Both the position numbers and the translations under genes were made by a program. The notes beneath the pieces are model-generated. The model was not told the DNA's origin. It was given only the letters and a program-made list of their open reading frames with translations, and made no database searches. A DNA stretch of 64,000 bases from Spirochaetia bacterium UBA5763 (GTDB lineage Bacteria > Spirochaetota > UBA4802 > UBA5550): contig DIEX01000019.1 of the NCBI GenBank assembly GCA_002418835.1, positions 62,001-126,000 on the forward strand. Direction: 5' to 3'. Shown here piece by piece: positions 15,920 through 24,396 of the stretch. Position 1 is the first letter of the stretch. Every line of letters starts with the position of its first letter.

Positions 15920-16210
15920 ATGCTGGTTCTTGTTACTTATGATGTGTCAACCCTTGATTCAAATGGGGCAAAGCGTTTGCGAAAGATGGCAAAGACATGT
16001 GTTAATTACGGTATCAGGGTTCAGAAATCTGTTTTTGAATGTAATGTTGCTCCGCACCAGTGGGAGTTTTTTAAATCAGAACTTCTTGATATTTTTGAGC
16101 CTGCAGAAGATAGCGTCCGGTTTTATTTTCTTGGGAGCAACTGGAAAAGGAGAGTAGAACATCATGGACTTTCTTCCGGTTTTGAGCATGATGAGCCTAT
16201 GATTGTCTGA
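15920..16210 (+). CDS. cas2: Cas2 adaptation subunit
   Basis: A 96-residue ferredoxin-fold protein that bridges two Cas1 dimers. MLVLVTYDVST carries the conserved Asp8. The family block is GIRVQKSVFECNV, and the C-terminal strand is near DEPMIV. GAGG precedes the ATG, 6 bases after the cas1 stop. It is the last gene before the leader and array, in the same orientation. Confidence 0.95.
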   Translation: MLVLVTYDVSTLDSNGAKRLRKMAKTCVNYGIRVQKSVFECNVAPHQWEFFKSELLDIFEPAEDSVRFYFLGSNWKRRVEHHGLSSGFEHDEPMIV

Positions 16211-16386
16211 CCGCTAACCTGTAGCGAACATAAAACAGCGGGGGGATAGCGGATTTTTTTTCTTCTATAATACAGTTTGAAACAAAACTATATTCCCTGA
16301 TCTTTGAAAACATTTTATTGACAAATTATTCCGGTTAGCTTTTAAATTGAATTAGCCCTGATAGAATCAATTGTTTTTATCAGGCA
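16211..16386 (+). promoter_or_regulatory. CRISPR leader with probable array promoter
   Basis: An AT-rich 176-bp leader between cas2 and the first repeat. A TTGACA at 16318-16323 is followed, 17 bases later, by TTTAAA (16341-16346; TTAAAT at 18 bases), so transcription would start about 30 bases before the first repeat. The arrangement cas2-leader-array and the degenerate repeat at the far end both place new spacers at this end. Confidence 0.75.
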
Positions 16387-18746
16387 GTCACGCCCCACGC
16401 GGGCGTGTGGATTGAAACTTTATAAAAATTGGGACAAAATAGGAGCCTTTTGTCACGCCCCACGCGGGCGTGTGGATTGAAACATTCTGCGTGGATAAGG
16501 TATATGTGGGATGGGGGTCACGCCCCACGCGGGCGTGTGGATTGAAACATCAATATTATTGATAAGCCTTGAAGCTCCCTCGTCACGCCCCACGCGGGCG
16601 TGTGGATTGAAACGTCAAAACAATGGGAAAAACAGACCAGGCCATTATGTCACGCCCCACGCGGGCGTGTGGATTGAAACAACTCTTCCATACAACAATT
16701 TAATAAAATACTTAAGTCACGCCCCACGCGGGCGTGTGGATTGAAACAGGGTATCCATGTTTTTATTGAATGAAGCGAGCCGTCACGCCCCACGCGGGCG
16801 TGTGGATTGAAACGTTGAAACCATCAATGAGATGGTGAGACTCGGGATGTCACGCCCCACGCGGGCGTGTGGATTGAAACCAGAAAGATTACTCGGTGGG
16901 GCCGGTGCTCACCGGGTCACGCCCCACGCGGGCGTGTGGATTGAAACAACTACATCAGGTGATGATGATATCACTGTCGCATGTCACGCCCCACGCGGGC
17001 GTGTGGATTGAAACGAAAGCCTGATTTTGAGCCTTCTGGATGCTGCCAAGGTCACGCCCCACGCGGGCGTGTGGATTGAAACTTAGCAACAATGGAACTT
17101 GCTCCGGCTTTCCATAGTCACGCCCCACGCGGGCGTGTGGATTGAAACCGTTCCAGTAAAATCTTATATATGCTAAATATGTAGTCACGCCCCACGCGGG
17201 CGTGTGGATTGAAACTTTGTTTCACGGTTTATACTGAATTATGAACCCTGTCACGCCCCACGCGGGCGTGTGGATTGAAACTTGCATCTCAACAGTATTA
17301 TGATACTCAAAGTAGGTCACGCCCCACGCGGGCGTGTGGATTGAAACAGGTATAGAACCGCAAAACGGGCAAGGCTTAATGTCACGCCCCACGCGGGCGT
17401 GTGGATTGAAACTTCATCCGGCTGCAATGTGTCCATGCCGATCTCCGTCACGCCCCACGCGGGCGTGTGGATTGAAACCTATGGTTATTTGAGTAATCAA
17501 TATCTATCCCTGGTCACGCCCCACGCGGGCGTGTGGATTGAAACCTGATGAAGATAAAGTAAAACTAAAATTATTAACTGGTCACGCCCCACGCGGGCGT
17601 GTGGATTGAAACTATACCTGAAGTTAAGGGAGATGTAGTAATGCATGTCACGCCCCACGCGGGCGTGTGGATTGAAACAGCTTGATGTAATACATAGAGC
17701 ATTACAATTATGGGTCACGCCCCACGCGGGCGTGTGGATTGAAACGTATAGATATATTCGTTAGCTTGTAAGTAGTTCAAGTCACGCCCCACGCGGGCGT
17801 GTGGATTGAAACTTTTATTCAATAGCTGTTAAAGCTTATCATAATTTGTCACGCCCCACGCGGGCGTGTGGATTGAAACCTTCCGGTGTATCAACAGGGA
17901 TTACATTCAGGCTAGTCACGCCCCACGCGGGCGTGTGGATTGAAACTCTCGCATACCTCACAAACGCGAAGGTGAGAGGAAAGTCACGCCCCACGCGGGC
18001 GTGTGGATTGAAACGTTGTATGCCTCCAATTTCAGGGAATGTTTCGAAGTCACGCCCCACGCGGGCGTGTGGATTGAAACAAGAATATATATTCCGAAAA
18101 AGAGATCCCGGCAGTCACGCCCCACGCGGGCGTGTGGATTGAAACGGTCTGGAAATGAAGGATAAACATAATCTTTCAAGGGTCACGCCCCACGCGGGCG
18201 TGTGGATTGAAACATATTCGATTCCTCCATCGATTTTAATTTTGTTCTGTCACGCCCCACGCGGGCGTGTGGATTGAAACAATAACGGAATATGTAGGTG
18301 GCTTGATAAATGCAGGTCACGCCCCACGCGGGCGTGTGGATTGAAACACTGGTTTACCAGAGCAGCTGCTGCGGTTGACCAATGTCACGCCCCACGCGGG
18401 CGTGTGGATTGAAACAGCGAGCGGAAGTTCGCTCATATTAATAACCAGGGTCACGCCCCACGCGGGCGTGTGGATTGAAACAAACGGTATAATGCTCCGG
18501 GCACTCCCCGGATACTGTCACGCCCCACGCGGGCGTGTGGATTGAAACTGTGATATCGAAGGGGGGCAGGATATATTCCCGGTCACGCCCCACGCGGGCG
18601 TGTGGATTGAAACCAGGGTAAACTGATGACAATTTATCCTCTCATGCGTCACGCCCCACGCGGGCGTGTGGATTGAAACATCTGATGTGAATATACTTGC
18701 AAGCGGGACACAATGTCACGCCCCACGCGGGCCTGTGGATTGGAAC
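16387..18746 (+). CRISPR. CRISPR array, 36 repeats of 32 bp, 35 spacers
   Basis: The 32-base repeat starts GTCACGCCCCACGCG and ends GTGTGGATTGAAAC. It has a 7-bp stem CACGCCC/GGGCGTG and the ATTGAAAC 3' end of type I-C. I counted 36 repeats, from 16387 to 18715 by start position, with 35 spacers of about 33-36 bases. All repeats read as identical except the last (18715-18746), which has GCGGGCCTG and ATTGGAAC, as expected for the oldest repeat. No spacer looked duplicated by eye. The in-frame peptides across the array (TPHAGVWIE or NPHARVGRD motifs) are translation artefacts. Spacer targets cannot be determined from the window. Confidence 0.98.
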
Positions 18747-18773
18747 GGTTGAAAATTTTTAATTAAACAGCAA

Positions 18774-18819
18774 TATCCCCTGGAAGGGGACGGGCATGCC
18801 TGTTCCCTTCCAGGGGATA
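18774..18819. repeat. Near-perfect 46-base palindrome after the CRISPR array
   Basis: Arms TATCCCCTGGAAGGG and CCCTTCCAGGGGATA meet at a GGGCATGCCTG centre, with only wobble-type mismatches. It lies 28 bases after the last repeat and could terminate pre-crRNA transcription, although no U-tract follows. The centre is shared with the hairpin at 5527-5572, so it may be a repeat family rather than a dedicated terminator. Confidence 0.8.
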
Positions 18820-18926
18820 AGCGGGTACTGAAAATCTCCTGATTTAAGAAAATTCCAATCGCTTTACAAAATGAGTCATATTAATTATGATTGACATTTT
18901 ACCAAAGCGTTAATAATTATTTTATA

Positions 18927-19307
18927 ATGATCGATGTAAAAAAGCAGATAGTATACTTGAAAGAAGGCGCTTCTGAGGATTTTGAAGTTGCACGTGAACT
19001 TATTTTCAATAAAAGATTACGTCATGGTTTATTTTTTGTACACCTTGCTCTTGAAAAAATAATAAAAGCTCATGTCTGCAAAAACATAAATGATATTGCA
19101 CCACGAATTCATAATCTTATAAGATTATCTGAGGTGGCTTCTCTTAAACTTGAGCAGAATTTTATAGATATTCTTGCTGAATTAAATGCGTTCAACATCG
19201 AAGGCAGATACCCTGATTCAAATATTATCCCTGTTTCTCAGAATGAAGCAATTGATTATCTGAAACGTTCTGAAGAGGTTTATATATGGCTGATGAAGCA
19301 GTTATAA
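18927..19307 (+). CDS. HEPN-domain protein, putative toxin of HEPN-MNT pair
   Basis: A 126-residue all-helical HEPN protein (PF05168-like by pattern). Features are EDFEVARELIF, then RHGLFFVHLALEKIIKAHV at about residues 30-48, and RIHNLIRLSEVA near 60. An Arg-x-His combination, RIHN, could be part of an RNase site. In paired systems the HEPN protein is an RNase silenced by the nucleotidyltransferase partner. The ATG at 18927 is chosen because the extra 12 codons upstream are atypical, but its Shine-Dalgarno is weak. It overlaps the MNT gene by 22 bases. Confidence 0.82.
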   Translation: MIDVKKQIVYLKEGASEDFEVARELIFNKRLRHGLFFVHLALEKIIKAHVCKNINDIAPRIHNLIRLSEVASLKLEQNFIDILAELNAFNIEGRYPDSNIIPVSQNEAIDYLKRSEEVYIWLMKQL

Positions 19308-19615
19308 TCGCAGTAAAAAAATATTTAAGTAAACTGAAAGATTCAGGATTTGAAGATTGTTTTGCCGTACTTTACGGTTCACAAGTAACCGGGAACCATG
19401 ATGAATGGAGTGATATAGATATTCTTATTATTTCATCTATATTTGATTCCGGAATCAGAAGAGAACATGTAAACCTCCTCTGGCGGATAGCTGCCGCAAC
19501 AGACAGCCGTATTGAGCCAATCCCTGTTGGTAAGTTACAGTATAATAATGATGACGGAAATGCTCTGATTGAAATTGCCCGCCGTAATGGTCAGATTATC
19601 TCTCCCGCTGCCTGA
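19286..19615 (+). CDS. MNT-type nucleotidyltransferase, antitoxin of HEPN-MNT pair
   Basis: A 109-residue minimal nucleotidyltransferase of the polymerase-beta superfamily. The signature is LYGSQVTGNHDEWSDIDIL, with Gly31-Ser32 and the metal-binding Asp43 and Asp45. A third acidic residue is probably Glu in RIEPIPV. MntA-type partners neutralise HEPN toxins by AMPylation; whether this pair does so is inference. Coupled translation with the HEPN gene and position directly after a CRISPR array indicate a defence or addiction role. Confidence 0.88.
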   Translation: MADEAVIIAVKKYLSKLKDSGFEDCFAVLYGSQVTGNHDEWSDIDILIISSIFDSGIRREHVNLLWRIAAATDSRIEPIPVGKLQYNNDDGNALIEIARRNGQIISPAA

Positions 19616-19678
19616 TAAATTTATACCCATCGGCTATTATCAATTACCTCTGTACGGGGCTGCATATGGTGATGAAGA

Positions 19679-20386
19679 TTAATTATTCTCAATCCTGAAA
19701 TAGATCCTCTTCCACATATACTTGCCGTTTTTATAAAAGGATGTAATATAGAAGTCCTGGTCAGTTGCCTTTTCTATAACATTAAGACCTATTCTGTTTG
19801 AGCTGTCCGCGAGTTTCAGGTTGCTGTCGTGATCAAGAATAAGCTTCACCTGATTGTCATTCAGAAGATCTTTTTCGGTCAGAACTGATTCATCGATTGA
19901 GTCATAATGTTCCGGGTTATTGTAGTCGAGATCTGAAAGGGTGTCCAGATATTTGAAGTAATCAAAAAAGTCACCGAACTCCTCTATTGCCGCTGAAAAG
20001 AACTGCCCGCATGGATATATTATTATATTAAAATAACCCGCAGACTTTTTGTTTTCGTCAACATTCTGCACTATCTGGCGCAGCATGGAGAATTGTGTGT
20101 TGCTTATAAGCTCATTCATTATAAAGCGGATGAATTTTTTCTGCATCCAGGGGAATTCTTCAGTAATCTTCTGAATCTCTTTATCAAAGATTCTGAAATG
20201 CCTTTCTCCAAGGCCCACTACGTAGATATATGGTTCAAATATTGTGCCGTCAGGATAGTATTTTGCATTGTTCCGGATCTTCACCGGCTGCCTGTTAAGG
20301 CGTTCTCTGTATCTGGGGGGGACAAGCTCATTGATGTTATCCAGATCGTCCTGTGTATCGATCTTTTCTATTCGGCTATCCGGCAT
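19679..20386 (-). CDS. Putative degenerate GHKL-type ATP-binding protein
   Basis: A 235-residue cytoplasmic protein. FIRFIMNELISNTQFSML (residues 86-103) looks like the N-box of anti-sigma/GHKL ATPases. A late SSNRIGLNVIEKATD stretch (about 195-209) resembles the G2 region, but the DxGxG motif is not evident, replaced by an acidic, Asp/Asn-rich stretch. This may be a non-catalytic regulatory relative, or a different family. It is the only minus-strand gene between the HEPN-MNT pair and the cysteine-rich small protein. There is no anti-anti-sigma partner nearby. Moderate to low certainty on function. Confidence 0.55.
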   Translation of the reverse strand: MPDSRIEKIDTQDDLDNINELVPPRYRERLNRQPVKIRNNAKYYPDGTIFEPYIYVVGLGERHFRIFDKEIQKITEEFPWMQKKFIRFIMNELISNTQFSMLRQIVQNVDENKKSAGYFNIIIYPCGQFFSAAIEEFGDFFDYFKYLDTLSDLDYNNPEHYDSIDESVLTEKDLLNDNQVKLILDHDSNLKLADSSNRIGLNVIEKATDQDFYITSFYKNGKYMWKRIYFRIENN

Positions 20387-20608
20387 AGTAATAATCCTGC
20401 AAAAGTTATTTAAAACAGAGAGTAATATTAAAACTTATACTCTAATTTATTGGTTTTAGTGGCATCTGTCAATGATTTTGTTAACTTTAAGCGGCTCGAA
20501 GCTGAAACTCCGGCTGCAATACCTCAATAAACTGTTTTTTTTTATTTATTCATTGCATCAATTCTTATCTGAGTAATGGTTGTATTATAAAATACTACGG
20601 GAGTGAAT

Positions 20609-20875
20609 ATGAGTGATCAGCTATATTCGGTTGAAATGAATGAGAAAACAGGGCGCTACCATATTTTTCTTTCATCAAAAGAGGGGAATAAGTGCAAACT
20701 GAAGGGCTCTTCTATCTGCCAGCAGATGGAATATGATGTAACAGCTGTTAATATCGGGCTTTGTGTTGATGAAAACCGGGTAAAAGCAATTATTGACAGA
20801 TACGGGAATAAAATGTGCAAAGACTGTGTACGGCAGTTTAATCAGGCAGATATAGAGATTCGGGAAGTCATATAA
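20609..20875 (+). CDS. Small cysteine-containing protein of unknown function
   Basis: An 88-residue soluble protein I do not recognise. GGGAG lies 6 bases before the ATG at 20609; a GTG two codons upstream is an alternative. It has cysteines near residues 30, 37, 52, 70 and 73, including a CKDC pair close to the C-terminus (KMCKDCVRQF), so a zinc or iron site is possible. The gene stands alone between divergent and convergent neighbours. Confidence 0.65.
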   Translation: MSDQLYSVEMNEKTGRYHIFLSSKEGNKCKLKGSSICQQMEYDVTAVNIGLCVDENRVKAIIDRYGNKMCKDCVRQFNQADIEIREVI

Positions 20876-20935
20876 TCCTGTGTGTGCCGGTGCATATATG
20901 CCGCATCGGCACGAAGATCCGCAATTATGTATGAT

Positions 20936-21439
20936 TCACATCCTCCCGAAACTCCCTGCGATATTCCTGTAATCAACAGGTTTTCCGCTGATGTAAACAT
21001 TGGACTGTGCTTTGGCAATTATAACATCATTTTTTCTTATCTCAGCCACAGCGTGAAGAAGTGTGCTCCCTTCGCGGAAAATGTAAGCCTTTATTCTCAC
21101 AACGTCATCTGCACGTGCTGTTCCCAGGTAGTCAACATTAAGATTTGTTGAAAGGAACTGGTGCTCATAACCAAGTGTGGCGCATGCCCACCCCATGGCG
21201 TCGTCAATCATGGCACACTGTATTCCCCCGTGCAGGTATCCGGCTGGATTTGTCATGTTCCTGTTTGCCTTTATTTCAATTTCGATCATCCCGCGTGAGG
21301 CTTCAATTAGTGTTCCGCCTAACCATTTTGTGAGGCATGGTATGGGGAAATCCGCAAGGTCTTTCCCCTTGAACATGGTCATCATGCCGATTACCTTATC
21401 TGAAATTTCCGCAGAATATTCTCTCTCTTTTTTACTCAT
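20936..21439 (-). CDS. PaaI-like hotdog-fold acyl-CoA thioesterase
   Basis: A 167-residue single hotdog-fold protein that would hydrolyse acyl-CoA thioesters. The signature HGG is at residues 70-72 in NPAGYLHGGIQCAMIDDAMG, with the helix and the acidic residue expected in the PaaI/4HBT family. The C-terminal half has DVVRIKAYIFREGSTLLHAV. It stands alone; the substrate is unknown. The C-terminus overlaps no other gene. Confidence 0.85.
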   Translation of the reverse strand: MSKKEREYSAEISDKVIGMMTMFKGKDLADFPIPCLTKWLGGTLIEASRGMIEIEIKANRNMTNPAGYLHGGIQCAMIDDAMGWACATLGYEHQFLSTNLNVDYLGTARADDVVRIKAYIFREGSTLLHAVAEIRKNDVIIAKAQSNVYISGKPVDYRNIAGSFGRM

Positions 21440-21615
21440 GATTCCCCCACGTATTGGCTTTATTCATCTGTTTATTTCTGCTCATTATTTAATGTGTAAG
21501 TATTATTTTACAATAAAAAAATGAGCATTCGTTCGATTTAATCTTGACATTACGCCGTTCAATGGTATTCTCTATTCCGGCTGGCGTGAGATCTGTGTAT
21601 CACCGGAGGGATGAT

Positions 21616-22578
21616 ATGACAGATAAAAATGATTTTGCAATTTCCACTCAAAATCTGACAAAAACATATAGAGGCGTTGAGGCCCTGAGGTCTCTTGATC
21701 TTAAAGTTCCGCGCAATTCCATTTTCGGCTTTCTGGGTCCCAATGGCGCAGGGAAGAGTACAACAATTAAACTCCTTCTGGGACTTATTAAACCGGCATC
21801 CGGTACAGGGAGCATTTTCGGTCTTGATATTGTTAATGACAGTTCTGCCATCAGGAGGAGGATAGGGTATCTTCCTCAGAATCCTAAATACTACTGCTAT
21901 ATGACCGCGCGTGAAATCCTCCGCTTTACAGCAGGTTTTTTCTACAACAGAAAAGACAGCATCATTGACAGCAGGATTGACGAAGTCCTGATGCTGGCTG
22001 GGCTTAATGATAAAGCTGACCGCTCCGTGAAAGGTTTTTCAGGAGGGGAGCTTCAGAGGCTCGGCATTGCCCAGGCGCAGGTGAACTCCCCTGATCTCCT
22101 GATACTTGATGAGCCCGCAGCCTCTCTTGATCCAATGGGGAGGCGTGATGTGCTGGATGTTATGCGGGCGCTGAAGGGTAAAACAACGATCTTTTATTCA
22201 ACTCATATTCTTGATGATGTTGAGCGGGTCAGCGACAATGTGGGGATTCTCAACCGTGGTGAGCTGGTGGCTCTTGCTCCTGTTGAAGAGCTTCTTACTG
22301 CAAGTCATAGCGTTATTTACGATATCGTTATGCAGGGTGAGAGTGAATCTCTGGAGTCCCGTGTGTCAGCACAGCCCTGGGTCTCTTGTGTGAGAGCTGT
22401 AACAAACGGCGGCTGCACAAGGTGGAGCCTCACTGCCACGGATGAAATTTCCGCTGAAAGAAATCTTCTCCGCATGATCCTCGGCGAAGATAATATTGTG
22501 GTGAAAGAGTTTACCCGCAGGAGGGATGAGCTTGAGGATGTATTCATGAGAGTAGTGGAGGGAGAATGTAATGTCTGA
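21616..22578 (+). CDS. ABC transporter ATP-binding protein (ABC-2 type export)
   Basis: A 320-residue ATPase. It has Walker A GPNGAGKST near residue 44, the Q-loop at YLPQNP, signature SGGELQRLGIAQA, Walker B LLILDEPAA and the H-loop STHILDD. A C-terminal regulatory region of about 90 residues resembles NatA/NosF-type subunits. GGAGGG lies upstream of the ATG at 21616; the frame is open 24 codons further but without a better start. A TTGACA at 21544 may belong to its promoter. It overlaps the permease by 8 bases. Confidence 0.93.
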   Translation: MTDKNDFAISTQNLTKTYRGVEALRSLDLKVPRNSIFGFLGPNGAGKSTTIKLLLGLIKPASGTGSIFGLDIVNDSSAIRRRIGYLPQNPKYYCYMTAREILRFTAGFFYNRKDSIIDSRIDEVLMLAGLNDKADRSVKGFSGGELQRLGIAQAQVNSPDLLILDEPAASLDPMGRRDVLDVMRALKGKTTIFYSTHILDDVERVSDNVGILNRGELVALAPVEELLTASHSVIYDIVMQGESESLESRVSAQPWVSCVRAVTNGGCTRWSLTATDEISAERNLLRMILGEDNIVVKEFTRRRDELEDVFMRVVEGECNV

Positions 22579-23371
22579 TAACAATAAAGGGAGCAGAAGG
22601 GAGTGGACCCGCGGCCTGTGGAATATGTTTCTCAAGGAGAACAGCGCCTGGTGGGGCACACGGAAGTGGATTGTACAGACAATTCTATGGACATTCGTGG
22701 TAACAGGGAGCGTTGCCTTTGTGCTTTATGTTTTTACTACATTGCCTGTTGCGGCCAAGCCTGATATTTATGACACCATGGGCACAGGTGCAGCTGCTTT
22801 GCAGCTTTTTTTTAATGTATGCGGTTTCACTTATGTCATTGGTGTAATTATACTGACTCACGATCTTATTATAAGTGAGAAGGAGTCAGGCACAGCGGAG
22901 TGGGTGCTTTCAAAGCCTCTGTCGCGTAAGGCTTTTGTTCTTTCCAAACTGGGGGCCGCTATTACGGGAATCACTCTGATTATGGTTCTACTTCAGGGGT
23001 TACTTCTGTTTATTGTCACAGGGCTGTTTCATGGAGAGATTGACCTTATACCATTTCTCAAGGGGCTTGGTGTAATATGGCTTATCTGTATTTTTTATAT
23101 TACCTTTGTCATTTTTCTCGGCACTGTTGTCAGCACAAGGGGAGCAGTTCTTGGTATCGCTTTTCTTTTCTTCCTTGCGGGGAATCTTCTCCCGATGCTT
23201 TATGCCGAATCCTATTACATCATGCCGTGGAAGCTGTCGAAGATCGCATTTTCTTTTTCGGTGAGTCTTGCATGGAGCGCGAAGATGATGCTCCCCATTG
23301 TGATGACAGCGCTATGGTCACTCCTCTTTACCGCAGGTGCGTTATGGAGAATTGAGAGGATGGAGATTTAG
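22571..23371 (+). CDS. ABC-2 type transporter permease
   Basis: A 266-residue membrane protein with about six helices, starting near residue 36 (TILWTFVVTGSVAFVLYVF). The cytoplasmic loop ISEKESGTAEWVLSKPLSRKAFVLSK is the NosY/ABC-2 hallmark (about residues 100-125). Translation is coupled to the ATPase. The substrate is unknown, and there is no periplasmic protein in the operon. The two stops and the downstream convergent gene leave only 7 bases. Confidence 0.88.
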   Translation: MSDNNKGSRREWTRGLWNMFLKENSAWWGTRKWIVQTILWTFVVTGSVAFVLYVFTTLPVAAKPDIYDTMGTGAAALQLFFNVCGFTYVIGVIILTHDLIISEKESGTAEWVLSKPLSRKAFVLSKLGAAITGITLIMVLLQGLLLFIVTGLFHGEIDLIPFLKGLGVIWLICIFYITFVIFLGTVVSTRGAVLGIAFLFFLAGNLLPMLYAESYYIMPWKLSKIAFSFSVSLAWSAKMMLPIVMTALWSLLFTAGALWRIERMEI

Positions 23372-23378
23372 TTAGTGT

Positions 23379-24167
23379 TTATTTTCTCCCCGGTATCCAG
23401 GGTATAAAGGAACTGGTTGTTCTTTTATACTCAGCGTACTCCGGGTTGTCTTTAAACATCGTCTCCTCCATCAGTGAAACGCCTGTAATCTTCAGAAGAG
23501 TATAAGTTATAAGCACAGGGCTTATAGCTGTGAATATCCCGTATTCAACTGAACATGATATTATGAATATTCCCCACCACATTGTTGCTTCACCGAAATA
23601 GTTCGGGTGCCTGCTGTACTTCCAGAGTTTATACCTCATAACCCTTCCTCTGTTAGCCGGATCTTTTATAAACTGCGATAGCTGCCTATCAGCGGATGAT
23701 TCAATGATAAAACCTGTGAGCCATATTGCTGCACCTGCAATGTCAGTTATTGTAATGTAATCCGGCATCTCTGCGGATTGCGCCACCTGAAGAGACATCG
23801 CAATGAGCCACATGAAGAGCGCCTGCACAAGAAAAACCCTGAAGAGGCTTACAATGGGGAACCTGCTGCCATATTCCTTACGCCACTGCGTGTAGCGCGG
23901 GTCTTCAGGTTTACCAAGGCCCCGCTTTGTTATATGGTAGGAGAGCCGTAGCCCCCATACTGTAACTGTCGCAGTTATAATCACCTTTCTCCATAAAAAC
24001 CCGTCACTTTGCAGGAATGTAAGCCATGCGATAATTATAAATCCCAGGCCCCAGAGTGAGTCCGCTATTGTGACATTGTTTTTTTTAAGGCTTATAAGCC
24101 ATCCGGCGATTTCCATTATTGTCACTGCTGCAAGGTTTATTAAAAGTATCTGTATAAGTTCAGGCAT
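23379..24167 (-). CDS. DUF1295 family membrane protein (steroid reductase-like fold)
   Basis: A 262-residue membrane protein with about six helices. The C-terminal signature KYSRHPNYFGEATMWWGIF, then a PEYAEYKRTTSSFIPW tail, marks DUF1295, related to 5-alpha-reductases and isoprenylcysteine methyltransferases. A catalytic role in lipid modification is likely but unproven. Members recur beside cyclopropane-fatty-acid synthase, DUF1365 and amine-oxidase-like genes in other bacteria, which matches the neighbours here (26.8-30.5 kb). Confidence 0.88.
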   Translation of the reverse strand: MPELIQILLINLAAVTIMEIAGWLISLKKNNVTIADSLWGLGFIIIAWLTFLQSDGFLWRKVIITATVTVWGLRLSYHITKRGLGKPEDPRYTQWRKEYGSRFPIVSLFRVFLVQALFMWLIAMSLQVAQSAEMPDYITITDIAGAAIWLTGFIIESSADRQLSQFIKDPANRGRVMRYKLWKYSRHPNYFGEATMWWGIFIISCSVEYGIFTAISPVLITYTLLKITGVSLMEETMFKDNPEYAEYKRTTSSFIPWIPGRK

Positions 24168-24246
24168 AACCCCTCCATATTATCAGTAGTATTAATTTTC
24201 TTTAAACATATTTTTTTGTATAATGTTCATAATTAAGATACACTAA

Positions 24247-24370
24247 TGTCATACCGGCTGTAGCAGCGCGGAATGCCGGTATCTTAAGGATGCAAAGAAT
24301 AATAGTATAGCCTTATATGTATTGAATCCCTAAGATTCCGGTATTGCCCAATGGGCAAACCGGAATGACA
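24247..24370. repeat. Interspersed inverted repeat, family A copy 2
   Basis: Starts TGTCATACCGGCTG and ends CCGGAATGACA, the same termini as the copies at 4.5 and 30.5 kb. It is 124 bp, with a different, longer interior. It is in the 229-bp gap between the convergent or co-directional minus-strand genes DUF1295 and the transporter, and contains no ORF. Confidence 0.85.
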
Positions 24371-24396
24371 GACTTTGTAGAAATTATTATCATCTT

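Noticed and set aside
15792..16157. 121-codon frame over cas1 and cas2
   Set aside because: Shadow of two certain genes in another frame.
16511..18632. Open frames of 60-100 codons through the CRISPR array on both strands
   Set aside because: They are readings of the 32-bp repeat (HAGVWIE and HARVGRD motifs) and end in spacers; not genes.
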